Shown here: one piece after another, positions 37,036 to 47,834 of the stretch | Layout: each line of letters begins with the position of its first letter | Position numbering within the stretch: the first letter of the stretch is position 1 | From: Eutypa lata | Lineage: Eukaryota; Ascomycota; Sordariomycetes; Xylariales; Diatrypaceae | DNA: 64,000 bases | Direction of reading: 5' to 3' | NCBI GenBank assembly: GCA_022661535.1 | Contig: JAKULF010000002.1 | Coordinates: forward strand, 186,001-250,000 | The notes under the pieces: generated by a model | Told to the model about the DNA's origin: nothing | Seen by the model: the letters and a program-made list of their open reading frames with translations, nothing else | The model's database searches: none | Position numbers and translations under genes: made by a program

Positions 37036-38062
37036 GTCATCTTGAATGACGAAGGTTAAATAGCAGACGCTGGTTTTATATAAACTATTATATAAAGAAA
37101 TCTCTGGCAATGGATGCACTACCATACTATAGTCACAATAAGGCGGCCCGTCACTGTATTCATATTTCAAATTAACGATGCCAATGCCTTATAAAATAGG
37201 AGAATACCGGCCTGCTTTCGATGACTGAACTGCCCTTGAATATGGCAGCTATTACTCCGAAAACACTTACAACTAATCTTTTCTGCTTTAATTAGTTGTT
37301 TACTATCACATCAGGAGTGTCCTTATATTTGCTCTGCTAAAGCTACAAGGAGGAAAGCAGGGAAGAAGGAACATCCAGGACGATGGGGGGTCCTCCCACC
37401 CTATAGGGCCAGGTGGAGCTATTCCATCACCTTGACTAGGGTCCTGCTATTGCAACATTTACATTGCCCTTCTATATTTCCTCATGTATCATAAACAGAA
37501 TGATGCCTACGGATAACGCCAAAACTATATTTCATTTTATAACAACCTACTCGCCGACTAACTATATCGTGTCTGCCAAATAGGGGATATTAGGATAATC
37601 TCTTCAGCAGAAGGGCGGGGGGTATAAGATAATCCGATACGAAAAGAACATGATGCACAACTAGGGGCCTTGAGGAGGTGATTATGTCCACAAAATAGAC
37701 GTATTTGAACACTCTTTGTTCTGTCACTTCCAATAGATGCTATCGTATCCACGTGTTATTAGTAGCCACCGGGTGAATAATAACAGAAGGACTTTGATTC
37801 TGAAGACGCGATATCATCTCATCTCGGACGTCGAAGCCTAAACACACATTAGAAAGTGGATGGGTCTGGGGTAGCTTTGCTCGGACCTTTATCCCTTAGA
37901 ATTTGCTCCAGTAAATTTGATTTAGCCAATGGATGAAGTTTTAGATTATGCAACTGTCTTGCTGATTCATGTGATATAGAGGTGGGAGTATGGGGTCGAA
38001 CACAGTACGGATCTATGTTAAACTACTTGTTAGCAAACTGCTACGTTTACCCCCCTCTCCTT
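37036..38062. other. Gene-poor stretch with one copy of a dispersed repeat
   Basis: No gene. Contains a degenerate repeat at about 37325-37470 that has a relative at about 49044-49190 (see the repeat entries). The rest is AT-rich without features. Confidence 0.5.
37325..37470. repeat. Degenerate dispersed repeat, copy 1
   Basis: Starts with TTGCTCTGCTAAAGCT and continues with GGAAGAA..., then a GGTGGAGCTATTCCA-like block and CATTTAC. The same order of blocks, with roughly two thirds identity by eye, is found near 49044-49190. No terminal repeats or coding content seen; it could be a MITE-type or SINE-type relic. Confidence 0.55.
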
Positions 38063-38680
38063 CTACTTACTATCTGGTTGGTCTTCGACAACATACGTCT
38101 GAGATGCTATCTCGGCACCAGTTGGATGGTTGCTGAAGTTAATAGCGGCTTCTACATCTGCATATTCATGTACAGCTGGTGACGAGCCAATTGATGGTTG
38201 CATGTGTCGTATATGGTTCATTTGCGACTGGCGCTGTCGTCTCAACATTTCGTCATCGAGAGGTGGCTGGATGCAGATGCGACCTTGTTTAGAGTGGAAG
38301 TGCCTCTTCAGGTTCGAACCGCGAGAGAATCGGCGACCGCAACCCCAACGACCACCACTTTCAAGGTCACTTCCGCATGTGAATTTCTTCTCACCAGAGT
38401 GTAGGCGCTCATGCATTTTCCGGTCGTGATTTCTGACGAAGCTTTTCCCACAAACTGTGCAGCTGAAATTTCGTTCATCGACGTGTCCCCTGAGGTGATT
38501 TCGTAGGTTGAAGGCCCTAGTATACTGTTTTGGGCACATGGTACATTGGAATCTCGCAGGGTTTCGCTGAAAATTATGCTGTCGATAATGCATACCATCG
38601 GTGGTGGTGCTATACCTGTGTTCGGCTTGGAGGGTTGGTACGGGAGTTGGCATTTCACTATTGCTTAAGAGTGATGCCAT
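38063..38680 (-). CDS. C2H2 zinc-finger protein, Crz1/CrzA-like finger block only
   Basis: Single-exon frame of 205 aa with a real ATG at 38680. It carries the CrzA-type tandem: finger 1 FQCTMCPKQYTRAFNLRNHLRGH (about residues 43-66), finger 2 FSCTVCGKSFVRNHDRKMHERLH, then the long-linker third finger with GRWGCGRRFSRGSNLKRHFHS and the family tail GRICIQPPLDDE. Family knowledge: CrzA (about 700 aa) is the calcineurin-responsive factor whose long N-terminal half carries the docking and transactivation regions. That half is missing here; the N-terminus is only 42 residues. The third finger reads RGSNLKRH where true CrzA has RADALGRH. Either a short paralogue, or an upstream exon is missed (a TACTAAG...TTAAG acceptor-like sequence overlaps the ATG). 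Confidence 0.7.
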   Translation of the reverse strand: MASLLSNSEMPTPVPTLQAEHRYSTTTDGMHYRQHNFQRNPARFQCTMCPKQYTRAFNLRNHLRGHVDERNFSCTVCGKSFVRNHDRKMHERLHSGEKKFTCGSDLESGGRWGCGRRFSRGSNLKRHFHSKQGRICIQPPLDDEMLRRQRQSQMNHIRHMQPSIGSSPAVHEYADVEAAINFSNHPTGAEIASQTYVVEDQPDSK

Positions 38681-40044
38681 GCTTAGTAGAGATCTTTCGC
38701 AGGCATGACCCCGGATTGCACTAAAGGGGCTGTTAATGCGTATTACCGCTTCATAGGCAGCGTTTTTTAATGTTATAGATAGTGATGTTTGATAGTATGC
38801 TCATCTCTGCGAAGTAGCCCCTTCATTCGTTGATGTCCTATTGCGGAATATATGTAAGTCCCTATAGTGATGGCTGTCAACCACTCGTTCTTCACCAAGG
38901 TAAACATATAAGAAAAAGATGATGATGAATATTGAAGAGCGAGGAGTGAAGTTTAAGGTCCAGAACTATGATACAGAAACACATGAGTCCTACGCCTATG
39001 GTTCCGCGCATCGGCCTCATTGGCATTGCTCGATAGCACTACCTGTGGGGGGTTCCACCCTGCCCTGCCAGCCCATAGGTAGAAATTCGTTCTAACATGA
39101 TTGGCACTGGCGACTTTTATTATGTAGCGTTGCTTGCAGCTCAGGCTGACAGGGCTTAAAAGTCACTTCATTTGGTACCCATACTGGGGGTGAGCTGGGG
39201 GTTGGAAGACTAGCTGGGGCTCCCCGTGCCATGTTGCAGTACGACTTACACAGCCCCTCTAGAGCTCTCGTCACGATCGGCACGATTTGCACTGGCTGAG
39301 ACTGGCTCTCCCGGCAGCACTTGACATGTTAATTTTGGGTATTCGTATCCACGTAAGGCCAACGCCCGTCAGGTTAATAGAAAACTGTAGCGGAACGGCT
39401 GTTCCTGGTCTTGATTTTAAGGTAACAAAAGGTGATGAAGGCAAATTACTTAGATTGATTGCTGGAGAGCAAAAAGAGTGACTATCTAGGGTTTCCTTCT
39501 AGCTATATATATTCCGTATGGCCTTATACAATCCTATAGGGACGCCAAGCCCATATGGATTGCCAAGGGATTTAAAAGGCTTGGCAATCCATGGATTACC
39601 AAGGCTCCTTGGCGTCTTGGCAATCCATATCATCACGTGATATATGGTTATGGTATGTGACAGGGTATTGGAATGGCAGCTGAATGGTCGGTTTGTAACA
39701 AAAACCTTGGCCATTAATAACGTATGAGGTTAGAACGGCATAGGACCTCTGCCTTATTATTGGCGGCTGAAATCGCACCACCGGTTCATTCATAAATTCC
39801 GGCTGCTCAACCTAATAGTCGCGATAATACATTGAGGACAAAAAGGCCAGCCAGCCTGCTGCGCACCGGCTCACGATGGATATGAGGATTTGTCACGAAT
39901 CCTTCCCGCCCCTGGCACAGGCTCATTACCTGCTTCCACGTAGTAGAATTCCCTCTATATATTGTCTAAGGAATCCGGAAATGTTCAGGAAATTCGTTGA
40001 AAATGTGGAACACTACCTTAAGGTAAAGACTTTCCAAAATCCAC
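38681..40044. other. Gene-poor stretch before the repeat element
   Basis: No supportable gene. Contains the inverted-repeat cluster at 39540-39632. Frames at 39287-39481 and 39876-40088 have no recognisable content. Confidence 0.5.
39540..39632. repeat. Cluster of four alternating inverted copies of a 13-bp motif
   Basis: ATGGATTGCCAAG or a one-base variant occurs four times in 80 bp in alternating orientation: plus near 39553, minus near 39581 (CTTGGCAATCCATGG), plus near 39592 (ATGGATTACCAAGG) and minus near 39617 (CTTGGCAATCCATAT). The whole can fold into nested hairpins. It lies about 400 bp left of repeat element A. Confidence 0.8.
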
Positions 40045-40432
40045 CGAAATGCTATTATTTATTCTCATTATATTTTATTAAGCTATAGTTATTTAACTTA
40101 ATTAATTAATACGCAAGATTTTACCTTAAACTTTCTTATTCGTAACGTCGTTATATAATTATTTTAAATTTTTTTTAAATGTATTTTTTTTTAAATAATA
40201 ATATATTATATATTTTACCTTTTAATATTAATTATTAAGTTTTTTATTCGGTCGTCGTCGAGCATTATTACATGGCTTGCGAAAAGCTGATTAATGCGCA
40301 GATTTATAACGTATCGATTAATTCGTGGCGGTAATGGCGTCGACATCTAATTTAAATAATCTTATCGATAAAGGCCGAAAAGGTTAAGGGCCGAAAAGGT
40401 AAGGTAACCAGCTAACTTATACTTATTTACAA

Positions 40433-40535
40433 ACCTACCTACCTACTTACAGACCTACCTACCTACCTACAAACCTACCTACCTACTTACAGACCTACTT
40501 ACCTACTTACAAACCTACCTACTTACCTACAAACC
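40433..40535. repeat. Imperfect CCTA/ACTTAC tetranucleotide tract in element A
   Basis: A run of ACCTACCTACCTAC interrupted by TTACAGACC and TTACAAACC. Reverse-strand versions (GGTAGGTAGG with TCGAA spacers) recur at 40733-40765 and 40865-40940. Not telomeric: fungal telomeres are CCCTAA. Equivalent positions in copy B read TTTA. Confidence 0.9.
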
Positions 40536-40539
40536 TAAG

Positions 40540-41045
40540 TGTCAACAGCACCACCACCTAGCTGTACGGAGCTGTACGGAGCTGTACGGAGCTGTACGGA
40601 TGCGGAGCTGGCTATACGGAACTGGCCGGATGCGGAGTTGGCTGTACGGAGCTGTACAGGTGGCTTTAGGGTGCACCGAGGAGCGGATAGGAGCTGCGAA
40701 GCAGCTACTATCCGCTTCGACCCATTACTTAAGTAGGTAGGTCGTCGAAGGTAGGTAGGTCGTCGAAGGTGTACGGAGCCGAAGCTATACAGGTGGCTTC
40801 AAGGTGCGCCGAGGAGCGGATAGGAGCTGCGAAGCAGCTACTATCCGCTCCGACCAACAACTTAAGTAGGTAGGTCGAAGGTAGGTAGGTAGGTCGAAGG
40901 TAGGTAGGTAGGTCGAAGGTAGGTAGGTAGGTAGGTAGGTCGTACGGAGCCGTACGGAGCTGTACAAGTGGCTTCAAAGTGCGCCGAGGAGTGGATAGGA
41001 GCTGCGAAGCAGCTACTATCCGCTCCGACCAATTACTTAAGTAAA
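40540..41045. repeat. Hairpin minisatellite of element A (three long units plus GCTGTACGGA runs)
   Basis: Three units of about 66 bp, at about 40659-40728, 40792-40857 and 40968-41032, each contain an almost perfect hairpin GAGCGGATAGGAGCTGC / GCAGCTACTATCCGCTC with a GAA loop (one mismatch). Between units lie GTCGAAGGTAGGTA spacers. On the left, GAGCTGTACG is repeated at least six times (40560-40650). Short frames here are repeat translation, not genes. Confidence 0.9.
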
Positions 41046-41145
41046 TCGTCGAAGGTAAGTCGTCGAAGGTAAATATAAATTTTAAAGATAAATATATTTA
41101 TCGATAAGCGTTATCGGGTAAAATAATATATTTATAAAATAAATT

Positions 41146-43077
41146 AAAATAAACATTTTTTTTACGAATTATTTTTTTTATAAACCGAGTATTTTATAAA
41201 GATATTATTATTTGTATTTATAATTTTAAAATTTAATTTTTTTATAATTAATAAAGTTATTTACATTAAACTTTTATAAAAGTAATAACGATGTAATTAT
41301 TATTATTATTATTTTTTTTATTTTTTTTTTTTTTTAATTTTTATTATTTTTAATTAAATGTTATAAATAAACTTTTTTAACGATTTATTTAATCTTTCTT
41401 TAATTAATTATATATTTTTTAATCGAATAAATTTTTAATTTAAAATTAATAATATTTTTTTTTGTTTTTTTAATTTTGCTTTTTTAAAAGTAATAATAAA
41501 TTATTCGTTTTATTATTTTTTAAAATTATATTTAAAAATTAAAATATTAAATGCTTTAATTATTTTTTAAAAGATTAATTAAATAATTATATTTTCGAAA
41601 ATAAAATTAATTTTATTTAAATTTTTTTATAATTAAAGTATTTTTTTTAATAATTTAAATGTTTTAATAAATAATTTATTTATTTCGATAATAAAATTAA
41701 ACTTTAAAAAGGTAATTATTATAATTATAATAAATATACGTTATATTTATAATAATATCTTTATAAATTTATTATTTATTATTTTTTTTAAGTTAATAAA
41801 TTATATATTAAAAGTTTTAAAGCTTATAATGATTTATTTTATACGTTTTATAATATTCGTTTATATTTTTTTAAACGTTTAAAAAAAATTAAATTTATTA
41901 ATAATTTTAAAAGTTTTATTTTAATAACATTTACGAAAATAAGCTTTAAAATAATATTTAAAAAAGTTAAAGATTTTTATATTAAATAATTAAAAAGTTT
42001 ATAAATTATAAATTAAAAAATAAATAACGTAAATATAATTAATAAAATAAATAATTATAAATTTTTTAATAATATAATTATTATAATTATTTAAAATAAA
42101 AAGTTATTATTTTATAATTCGTATAAATTTAATATAAAAAATAAAGATTTTCTTTAATTATTTAAAGTTAATATTAACGTTAATTTATTTATTTAATAAT
42201 ATTTTAAAATATTAATTATTTAAATAACTTTAAATTTCGAAAAATTATTAATATTATACGTTTTTTTTATTAAAAATAATAAATAACGAAAATATTTAAT
42301 CGTTAACGTTAATATATATAATTATAAAAATTTATTTACGTTTAAAAGTATTTTTTAATAAAATTATTTTTCGAATAATTTTATTAAAAATTAAATCGTT
42401 TTTTTTTATATTTTTTATTATTTCGATTTTATTTATATTAAATCGATTACGTTTAATAATTTTTAAAATATTAAATATAATTAAATTATTATATAACGTT
42501 TTTATAAAGTTTAAAATAATATTATTTAAGTATTTATAATTTATAATAATACTTTTAATAATTTAAATTTTAAAGTAACGTTTAAAAAATTAAAATATTT
42601 ATTTTATATTAAAACGTTTAATGTTTTTAAAGTTAATTAAAAATCGTTAAGTAAATTATTAAAATTAAGTATAAAGCGACGTATATTTTAAAGTATTTTA
42701 AATAATAATTTATTTAAATAAAAAAAATTTTTAATGTTTAAATAATTTTTAAAAAGTTAAATTATATTCGGTTTAAATTATTACTTTTTACATTTAACGT
42801 CGAATATAATTCCGGTTAATATTGTAAGTTTTATACGATTTATAAAACGAGTTATTATTATTAACGTTACGTATTACTTTAATCGTTCGAAATTTAATAA
42901 TAATATTTATATCGTTAAATTTAATAAAAAATAAAAATAAAGAAAATATTTTTGTTTATTTTTTAAAACGCGATAAAAAGTATTAAAATATATAATAAAG
43001 ATTAAGTTAATGTTACGATAATCCCGTTATAACGCTCGGTTTATAAGAAAGGTAATTCGTAAAGAAGGTGTTTGCCT
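41146..43077. mobile_element. AT-saturated insertion nested in element A (RIP relic)
   Basis: About 1.9 kb of almost pure A/T. The remaining C and G are mostly in CG dinucleotides or isolated CT/AG. There is no open frame. It separates two blocks of element A that are directly adjacent in copy B, so it is best read as a later insertion of another repeat that has been mutated beyond recognition. Confidence 0.6.
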
Positions 43078-43179
43078 TAGCTCTTATTTATGCGTTAACC
43101 TTTAAGCCGATTACGAAACAAGCGACAGCGCCAGCTGGTATAGTTAAAACACTATTGCTTACATTATACACGCACCACA

Positions 43180-43341
43180 ATGGAACCTGATATAATCTGT
43201 ACTATTATATTCGGGATCCTCGCCGCAGTTCTCACTATTGCGGCAATGCTTCAGAACTTTCTTCAGCGACCTAGTCGAGGTATCGCTCATAGATTAAAAA
43301 CCCGCAAGAAAAATCTGGACGACCCGACTGATTGTTTATAG
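43180..43341 (+). CDS. Small single-helix ORF, doubtful
   Basis: 53-aa frame from a real ATG: an N-terminal membrane helix (about residues 4-24, DIICTIIFGILAAVLTIAAM), then a basic tail with RLKTRKKN. This layout is like the N-termini of several fungal hypothetical proteins, so it may be the broken start of a longer gene. No continuation is found downstream, where stops occur in all frames. Confidence 0.3.
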   Translation: MEPDIICTIIFGILAAVLTIAAMLQNFLQRPSRGIAHRLKTRKKNLDDPTDCL

Positions 43342-44089
43342 CACTTGATCTTGAAGCTCAAAGATTTTGGGTTAACCAAAGGCCTCCGGTGGCCAACCGG
43401 CGCCTAGCTCGGGTAGTTCCAACCGCCTTGCTGTTGTCCCCGCTCCAACAAATGAGGAGAGCCGCCTTGAGGCCTACGTAACACGTTAGTGTGTCCGGGT
43501 TGTGCCGAACTCATTATGGGAAATAGGGTTATGTGTGGGATGGGGTTGTCACTTAAACCATTCAATCCAATATGATATATATTCCGAGACTAAGCGGCCC
43601 CTAGCTTTTACATACCAAATGTGAAACATGTATATTAGTGTTATGACGGAATCAGAAAAGGTTGGAGAGCTTATTTAAAGGTTAGGCAGGGTAACTTGTC
43701 ACTATGTCTAGCCGCTTTTCCTATACTATTTAACGGACTTCCAAGGTACCTATTCAATTGTGAATCAAACAAAGTTTACTTCATTGAATCCCTCTTATAC
43801 ACTTTAAGGGGCTTGGGTCGCTTGATATTATTATCTCCACGTATATTATCCGAAGGGTCCCTTTAAACACCTACTAAAATATAACGTATACAATACTCCC
43901 GATTGCGACGCCATGCGTTTAGCCGCACAGAGTGCATGTCGTTGCGATTACATCAATGTATAAAAGCAGCAAAAATAAACCTAATATTCTGTACTTTTCG
44001 CTTTAGCTTCATACTTGCTATGCTAAGATATACAAGTCGATAAGCCTTTTTATAATAATCTTTGCCTTTTACATTTTCTTTGGATAAAT

Positions 44090-44400
44090 GAAAAATTAAC
44101 AAGATATCGTCCATAAATATATTTAAATTTATGATTTTAATATAATTAATATGCTTTTCTTTTTCCGTTATATATTAATATTTCTCGAAATTACTTAACA
44201 TTTTATTATTTATAAACGATTAGTTTTAAATAAAATAAAATTAATAACATATAAACGTTTAATAATAATTAATTTAATATAAGTTAATAAGTTAAATATA
44301 TACGATAATATATATATACCGGTATATTAATTTTAAAACGGTTTTATTAAAATATAATAATAATAAATAAAAGTAAAAAGGTATAATTTTAAGTTATATT
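44090..44400 (-). repeat. AT-rich RIP-like patch, possible retrotransposon relic
   Basis: Base composition falls to that of the nested insertion in element A. On the minus strand, one short in-frame stretch reads NLNIFMDDILLIFHL (ATG of MDD at 44114-44112), which resembles the YVDD box of a Ty1/copia reverse transcriptase. The flanking frame is full of stops, and the resemblance ends after about ten residues, so the retroelement origin is only a suggestion. Confidence 0.3.
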
Positions 44401-45707
44401 TTCGATATTCGAAAACCACGATAACAAAGGCTATTAAACTGTTTGGCCATATTATCCTTAATCTTTTATTACATTATTGCTAATTATAAGCCCTTAAGTG
44501 CGTTTTTATTCTTTAAAGCTTTCTTTCGATTATTACTTATCGAAAAACAAACCCATAAGCTCTTTCCTTAGCTTTATTAATAGCTTTAAGAAAGAATTAT
44601 TTTAGCTTTTGTGTTATTTTCTCGATTTTGTTTTTCTGTATAATGAAATCATTGTAAGTTCGTACTTATGCATGACAAATGTAAGTTAAGGCGAAGCATC
44701 GCAAACATACCCCTTAATGTTCACGAATCTAATAGCTCTGAATATCTTGAGAAGTCTTGTGGTGCGTCTCGGGTTGAAGCGTAGGTTTTGAAAAGTTATG
44801 AGCTGCATAAGCTGTATGAGGTTCTTTAGGCTCCTGGTATTGTTGCCCGGCCCTGATTTATCTATACGTATGGATGAGAAGTCGGGGGCTCCCTATTGCA
44901 AATATTAACATAGGCTGTATCAAGATATTAAAACGATAATAAAAGTAGATCTTGCTTTTCCTGACTTTTTTCTCGGGCAGCCCATTCGGTTGATCTCTAG
45001 TTTGGTCCGTAATCTCATCTACCTTAGCACAGCGGCAAAAAATATCCAATGCTGTTATTCTCAACTATTTCCACGATAATGTGAGCTATATGCTACTTTT
45101 AGCTACGTTCAGCGTGTTAACCCTTGCCCTAATACCAGGGGAATGTTTCGCCCCTCCGCCTTCCCTCCTTGACGAGATCGTTAGCCTTTCAAATGGAATC
45201 GCCAGCATATAGCTCGCATTCGAGTTTAACTCAGTGGGTCGTTTTAGCGGGATGAACATGATAGTCCAAAGCGCATTCGACCACATGATCGTGCAACGTT
45301 CCACATTCACCGGAATTCATACCCGACTGGAGGAACCTATTAGCATTGGTTTTATCAAATAAATTCCAGATGGTCTCGGCAAAGACTGGGTCGAGATTCA
45401 GCCCTACCATCCGCTGAAACGGGTCTCTAAGAGACTTGCCGCAACATAGTCGTGGGTCCGGATCTCTGTGACGATCTGATGTGGTTAATTAGATATTGTA
45501 CATACTAGACTGTATATAGAATTATGGAGGTGTTTGTGTGGCGTAGTTCCTACAAAATCTTGGCACGATGAGATGGCACCCAATGAACTTCATAGACTTC
45601 CGAGTGTGTACCTCGACTTGCCACAAATGGTCTAGTTATTATGAATCATCGTGAATCACTATGATGTGGAAGCACGTGACTGAGCTGACAGGAAAGGGGC
45701 TGCCTAG

Positions 45708-45716
45708 TATATAAAG
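45708..45716 (+). promoter_or_regulatory. TATA box of the GST gene
   Basis: TATATAAAG, 53 bp upstream of the ATG at 45769. A CACGTGA E-box-like site is 35 bp further upstream (about 45673). Confidence 0.7.
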
Positions 45717-45768
45717 GGGTTAAAAACTACGTTTAGTTGACCCCTTTTTATCATCATCCACCATAACC

Positions 45769-46596
45769 ATGTCTCTCAAGCCCTCCAAAATCATGGAATT
45801 CTACGACATTGCTATGCGGCCCCCAGCTGCTTCTTCCTGCTGCTCAGTGAACCCCTGGAAGTCCCGATTGGCGCTGAACTTCAAAGACGTTGCGCACTCG
45901 ACTAAATGGGTTTCCCTTCCCGATATTAAAAAAGTTCGTCGCACTCTCGACGTGCCTGCTTGTCGCAAATTTCCCGATGGCACTGACTTTTTTACGCTTC
46001 CTATCTTGGTTGATCCCAGTACCAACTCGACAATCGGGGACTCGTTCGATATTGCTATCTATTTACAAAAGACGTACCCAGCTTCAGATGCTAGCGATTT
46101 GTTCCCGCCCCAGGTGCTTGATTTCACATACACCCCTGACCTCCCTTCTTGGGCACCACAACTGTCAGAGCGGAAAGAGTGCGAGTATGATGAGTACTCC
46201 AAGTTTAATACGAGCGTTGATGCGGCGTTCTCCGCCCACGTTGGCCTCGTGGGGTACTACCTCCCCCTCGACTCGGAGGGGAGCAAAGATGTATGCATTC
46301 GCCGGGCCGGAGTAGAATCTTGGGACGATTTCGAGCTAAAAGGCAAGGAGCGGGAGAACTTGAAGGGGTCTTTGCATCTTATGCTCGGTGAACTTGCGAA
46401 GCTATTTTCAAGGGACAGTACTGGGCCTTTTCTTCTAGGCAAGCAGACGAGCTACGCCGATCTAATTGTTGGCGGGTGGCTGCATATGATAAGAGGGACT
46501 CTTCCGAACAATGAATGGCAGGAGATCAGGAGTTGGCACGGTGGTATCTTTGGGCATTTATATGATGGCTTAGAGAAGTACGCAGAAGTGAAGTAG
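45769..46596 (+). CDS. Glutathione S-transferase, fungal etherase-like (FuA-type)
   Basis: Intronless 275-aa frame with a TATA box at -53. N-terminal thioredoxin-fold domain: catalytic-loop context with NPWKSRLALNFK at residues 28-39, cis-Pro loop TLPILVDP near 80, and the glutathione-binding acid-Ser pair in IGDSFDIAIYL near 89-99. An all-helical C-terminal domain ends with LLGKQTSYADLIVGGWL, the usual N-capping region. The NPWKSRLAL motif is that of the fungal FuA/beta-etherase (LigE-like) class rather than the zeta class of maleylacetoacetate isomerases. Expected role: glutathione transfer or ether cleavage on aromatic compounds in the cytosol. It is the first gene of the suggested catabolic cluster. 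A broken copy of its 3' end lies at 48350-48467. Confidence 0.85.
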   Translation: MSLKPSKIMEFYDIAMRPPAASSCCSVNPWKSRLALNFKDVAHSTKWVSLPDIKKVRRTLDVPACRKFPDGTDFFTLPILVDPSTNSTIGDSFDIAIYLQKTYPASDASDLFPPQVLDFTYTPDLPSWAPQLSERKECEYDEYSKFNTSVDAAFSAHVGLVGYYLPLDSEGSKDVCIRRAGVESWDDFELKGKERENLKGSLHLMLGELAKLFSRDSTGPFLLGKQTSYADLIVGGWLHMIRGTLPNNEWQEIRSWHGGIFGHLYDGLEKYAEVK

Positions 46597-47573
46597 GTGG
46601 GCAGGCTGGTTGCTGAGAGGGAAAGATGCTATTCTATTAATATGATATGGTCTGGAAGCCACAATGGGGTTTCAGGTAAGAGGTGGGAAGTGGGAGACAA
46701 CTTAAAAGAACAAATGCCTGCATAATGAATGGAAGGTTACGCAAAGTCATGGTCAGCGGTCTATAACTATTGCGCGAACGCCCAGCCTCAGTCCACACTG
46801 GAGATAAAAGGCGTCCCATCTCTGGTCAATGTGACTACCCTAAGGGAAGCATGGTTAGTTAATATCTATTAAAGGCGCGAATACCTGAGTTACCTTAGTC
46901 GTACGAGAAAGCATAGGACAGCGCGATTTGGTTACACTAGATTAAAGGTTAAGTAAATAGTGCTTAAATAGTAACAATGAGGATATGGAAAACTTAAGGT
47001 AGCGTTAACGGAGATCAAAGTTAGTAAAGAGTCGGAAATGCAACGAAGCAAGAAGGTTGGCGTTATTTAGCGGCAAAGTAGAAGAGGTAGGGTTGTTTAA
47101 TTAGCTAAAGAGAAGGAAACCGGCATTTTCTAAAATTACCTACGCAAACGAGCGCGGAGATTTGTCACGTCACAATGCAGAGCTACGGCACACACTATAC
47201 TATTCACAGAAGGCAAGTTGGAATAAGTCAACAGATATGCCCGTGCCGAATTTTCCATATTATAACATCCCTATCAGTTGCTAACTAACGTACACCTCCA
47301 CAAGACTCAAGCCCACCATCATTCCTCATTTGCGTCCCAATCGCCAATGTACGCATAACATATGCTATTATTACGCTGTGTATCTCTCGTAATGCAAGGG
47401 AATCATCGTTATTGGGGTCCCTCTAATAATCCGCATCGCTCAGTACCAAATCAAAGGGACGGATTGTGTTCGAGCACAAGCCTACGGACAAGTGTTAGCA
47501 TTTATTTCTTTAGATATCGGTAAAGTAGAACCAGTGAATAAACATACTGTGGACGAGCCCCGGTAAATGCTCA
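46597..47573. other. Intergenic, nothing recognised
   Basis: 3' flank of the GST gene; no frame with recognisable content. Confidence 0.5.
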
Positions 47574-47834
47574 CTACACTTTGGTACATTCGCGCTTTCG
47601 AAGGCCAGGGAATGCATTGTAATATCCCTCGAGAAGAATGTAGTACATGACATATCCAACGAGGGCCAGGACAATAATGGCCGCAATCGCACCGAACACG
47701 GCCTTTTGAATGATATGGTCCGTATCGCTGTTGTGTTCTTGTTCTTGGGATGACTCGTTGGCGGAAACCAATACGGCGGAGAACAGGCAGGCGAGCATCG
47801 CTGTTGGCGACCGAGGAGAGAGCAAAGAACTCAT
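47574..47834 (-). CDS. Small membrane protein with signal peptide
   Basis: 86 aa from the ATG at 47834. An N-terminal hydrophobic stretch (AMLACLFSAVLVSA, likely signal peptide), a short polar acid/Gln-rich linker with Asn-Glu-Ser, one transmembrane helix (AVFGAIAAIIVLALVGYVMYYILL, about residues 45-68) and a short basic tail (LRKRECTKV). This is a type I membrane layout. No family recognised. Only layout supports coding, so confidence is limited. Confidence 0.45.
   Translation of the reverse strand: MSSLLSPRSPTAMLACLFSAVLVSANESSQEQEHNSDTDHIIQKAVFGAIAAIIVLALVGYVMYYILLEGYYNAFPGLRKRECTKV

Larger units (their letters stand above)
40045..43140 (-). mobile_element. Repeat element, copy A (minisatellite core not RIP-mutated, with nested insertion)
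   Basis: Runs in inverted orientation relative to copy B (51679-52905). Reading the minus strand from 43140: a 63-bp end starting ACCAGCTGGCGC (43078-43140); then a block absent from B (41146-43077); then a 90-bp block with CCCGATAACGCTTATCGATAA (41050-41140); then three hairpin minisatellite units and CCTA tracts (40430-41050); then an AT-rich tail to about 40045. Apart from the inserted block, order and spacing match B throughout. The other border also has an ACCAGCT at 40407. No transposase or other protein is encoded, so this is a non-autonomous element or a fossil. The region 40430-41050 has a normal base composition while both flanks are AT-rich. Confidence 0.75.
43141..45768. other. 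Gene-poor region with AT-rich patch, between element A and the GST gene
   Basis: Holds a small ORF (43180-43341), an AT-rich RIP-like patch (about 44090-44400) and the GST promoter. The rest shows nothing recognisable. Frames at 44858-45310 on the minus strand have no domain. Confidence 0.5.

Noticed and set aside
40433..40535. Telomere-like or CRISPR-like array
   Set aside because: The unit is CCTA/CCTACTTA, not the fungal CCCTAA, and there are no unique spacers of constant length; a CRISPR array is also not expected in a fungus.
40539..40977. Short frames in the minisatellite
   Set aside because: They translate the tandem repeats; the frames break at unit borders.
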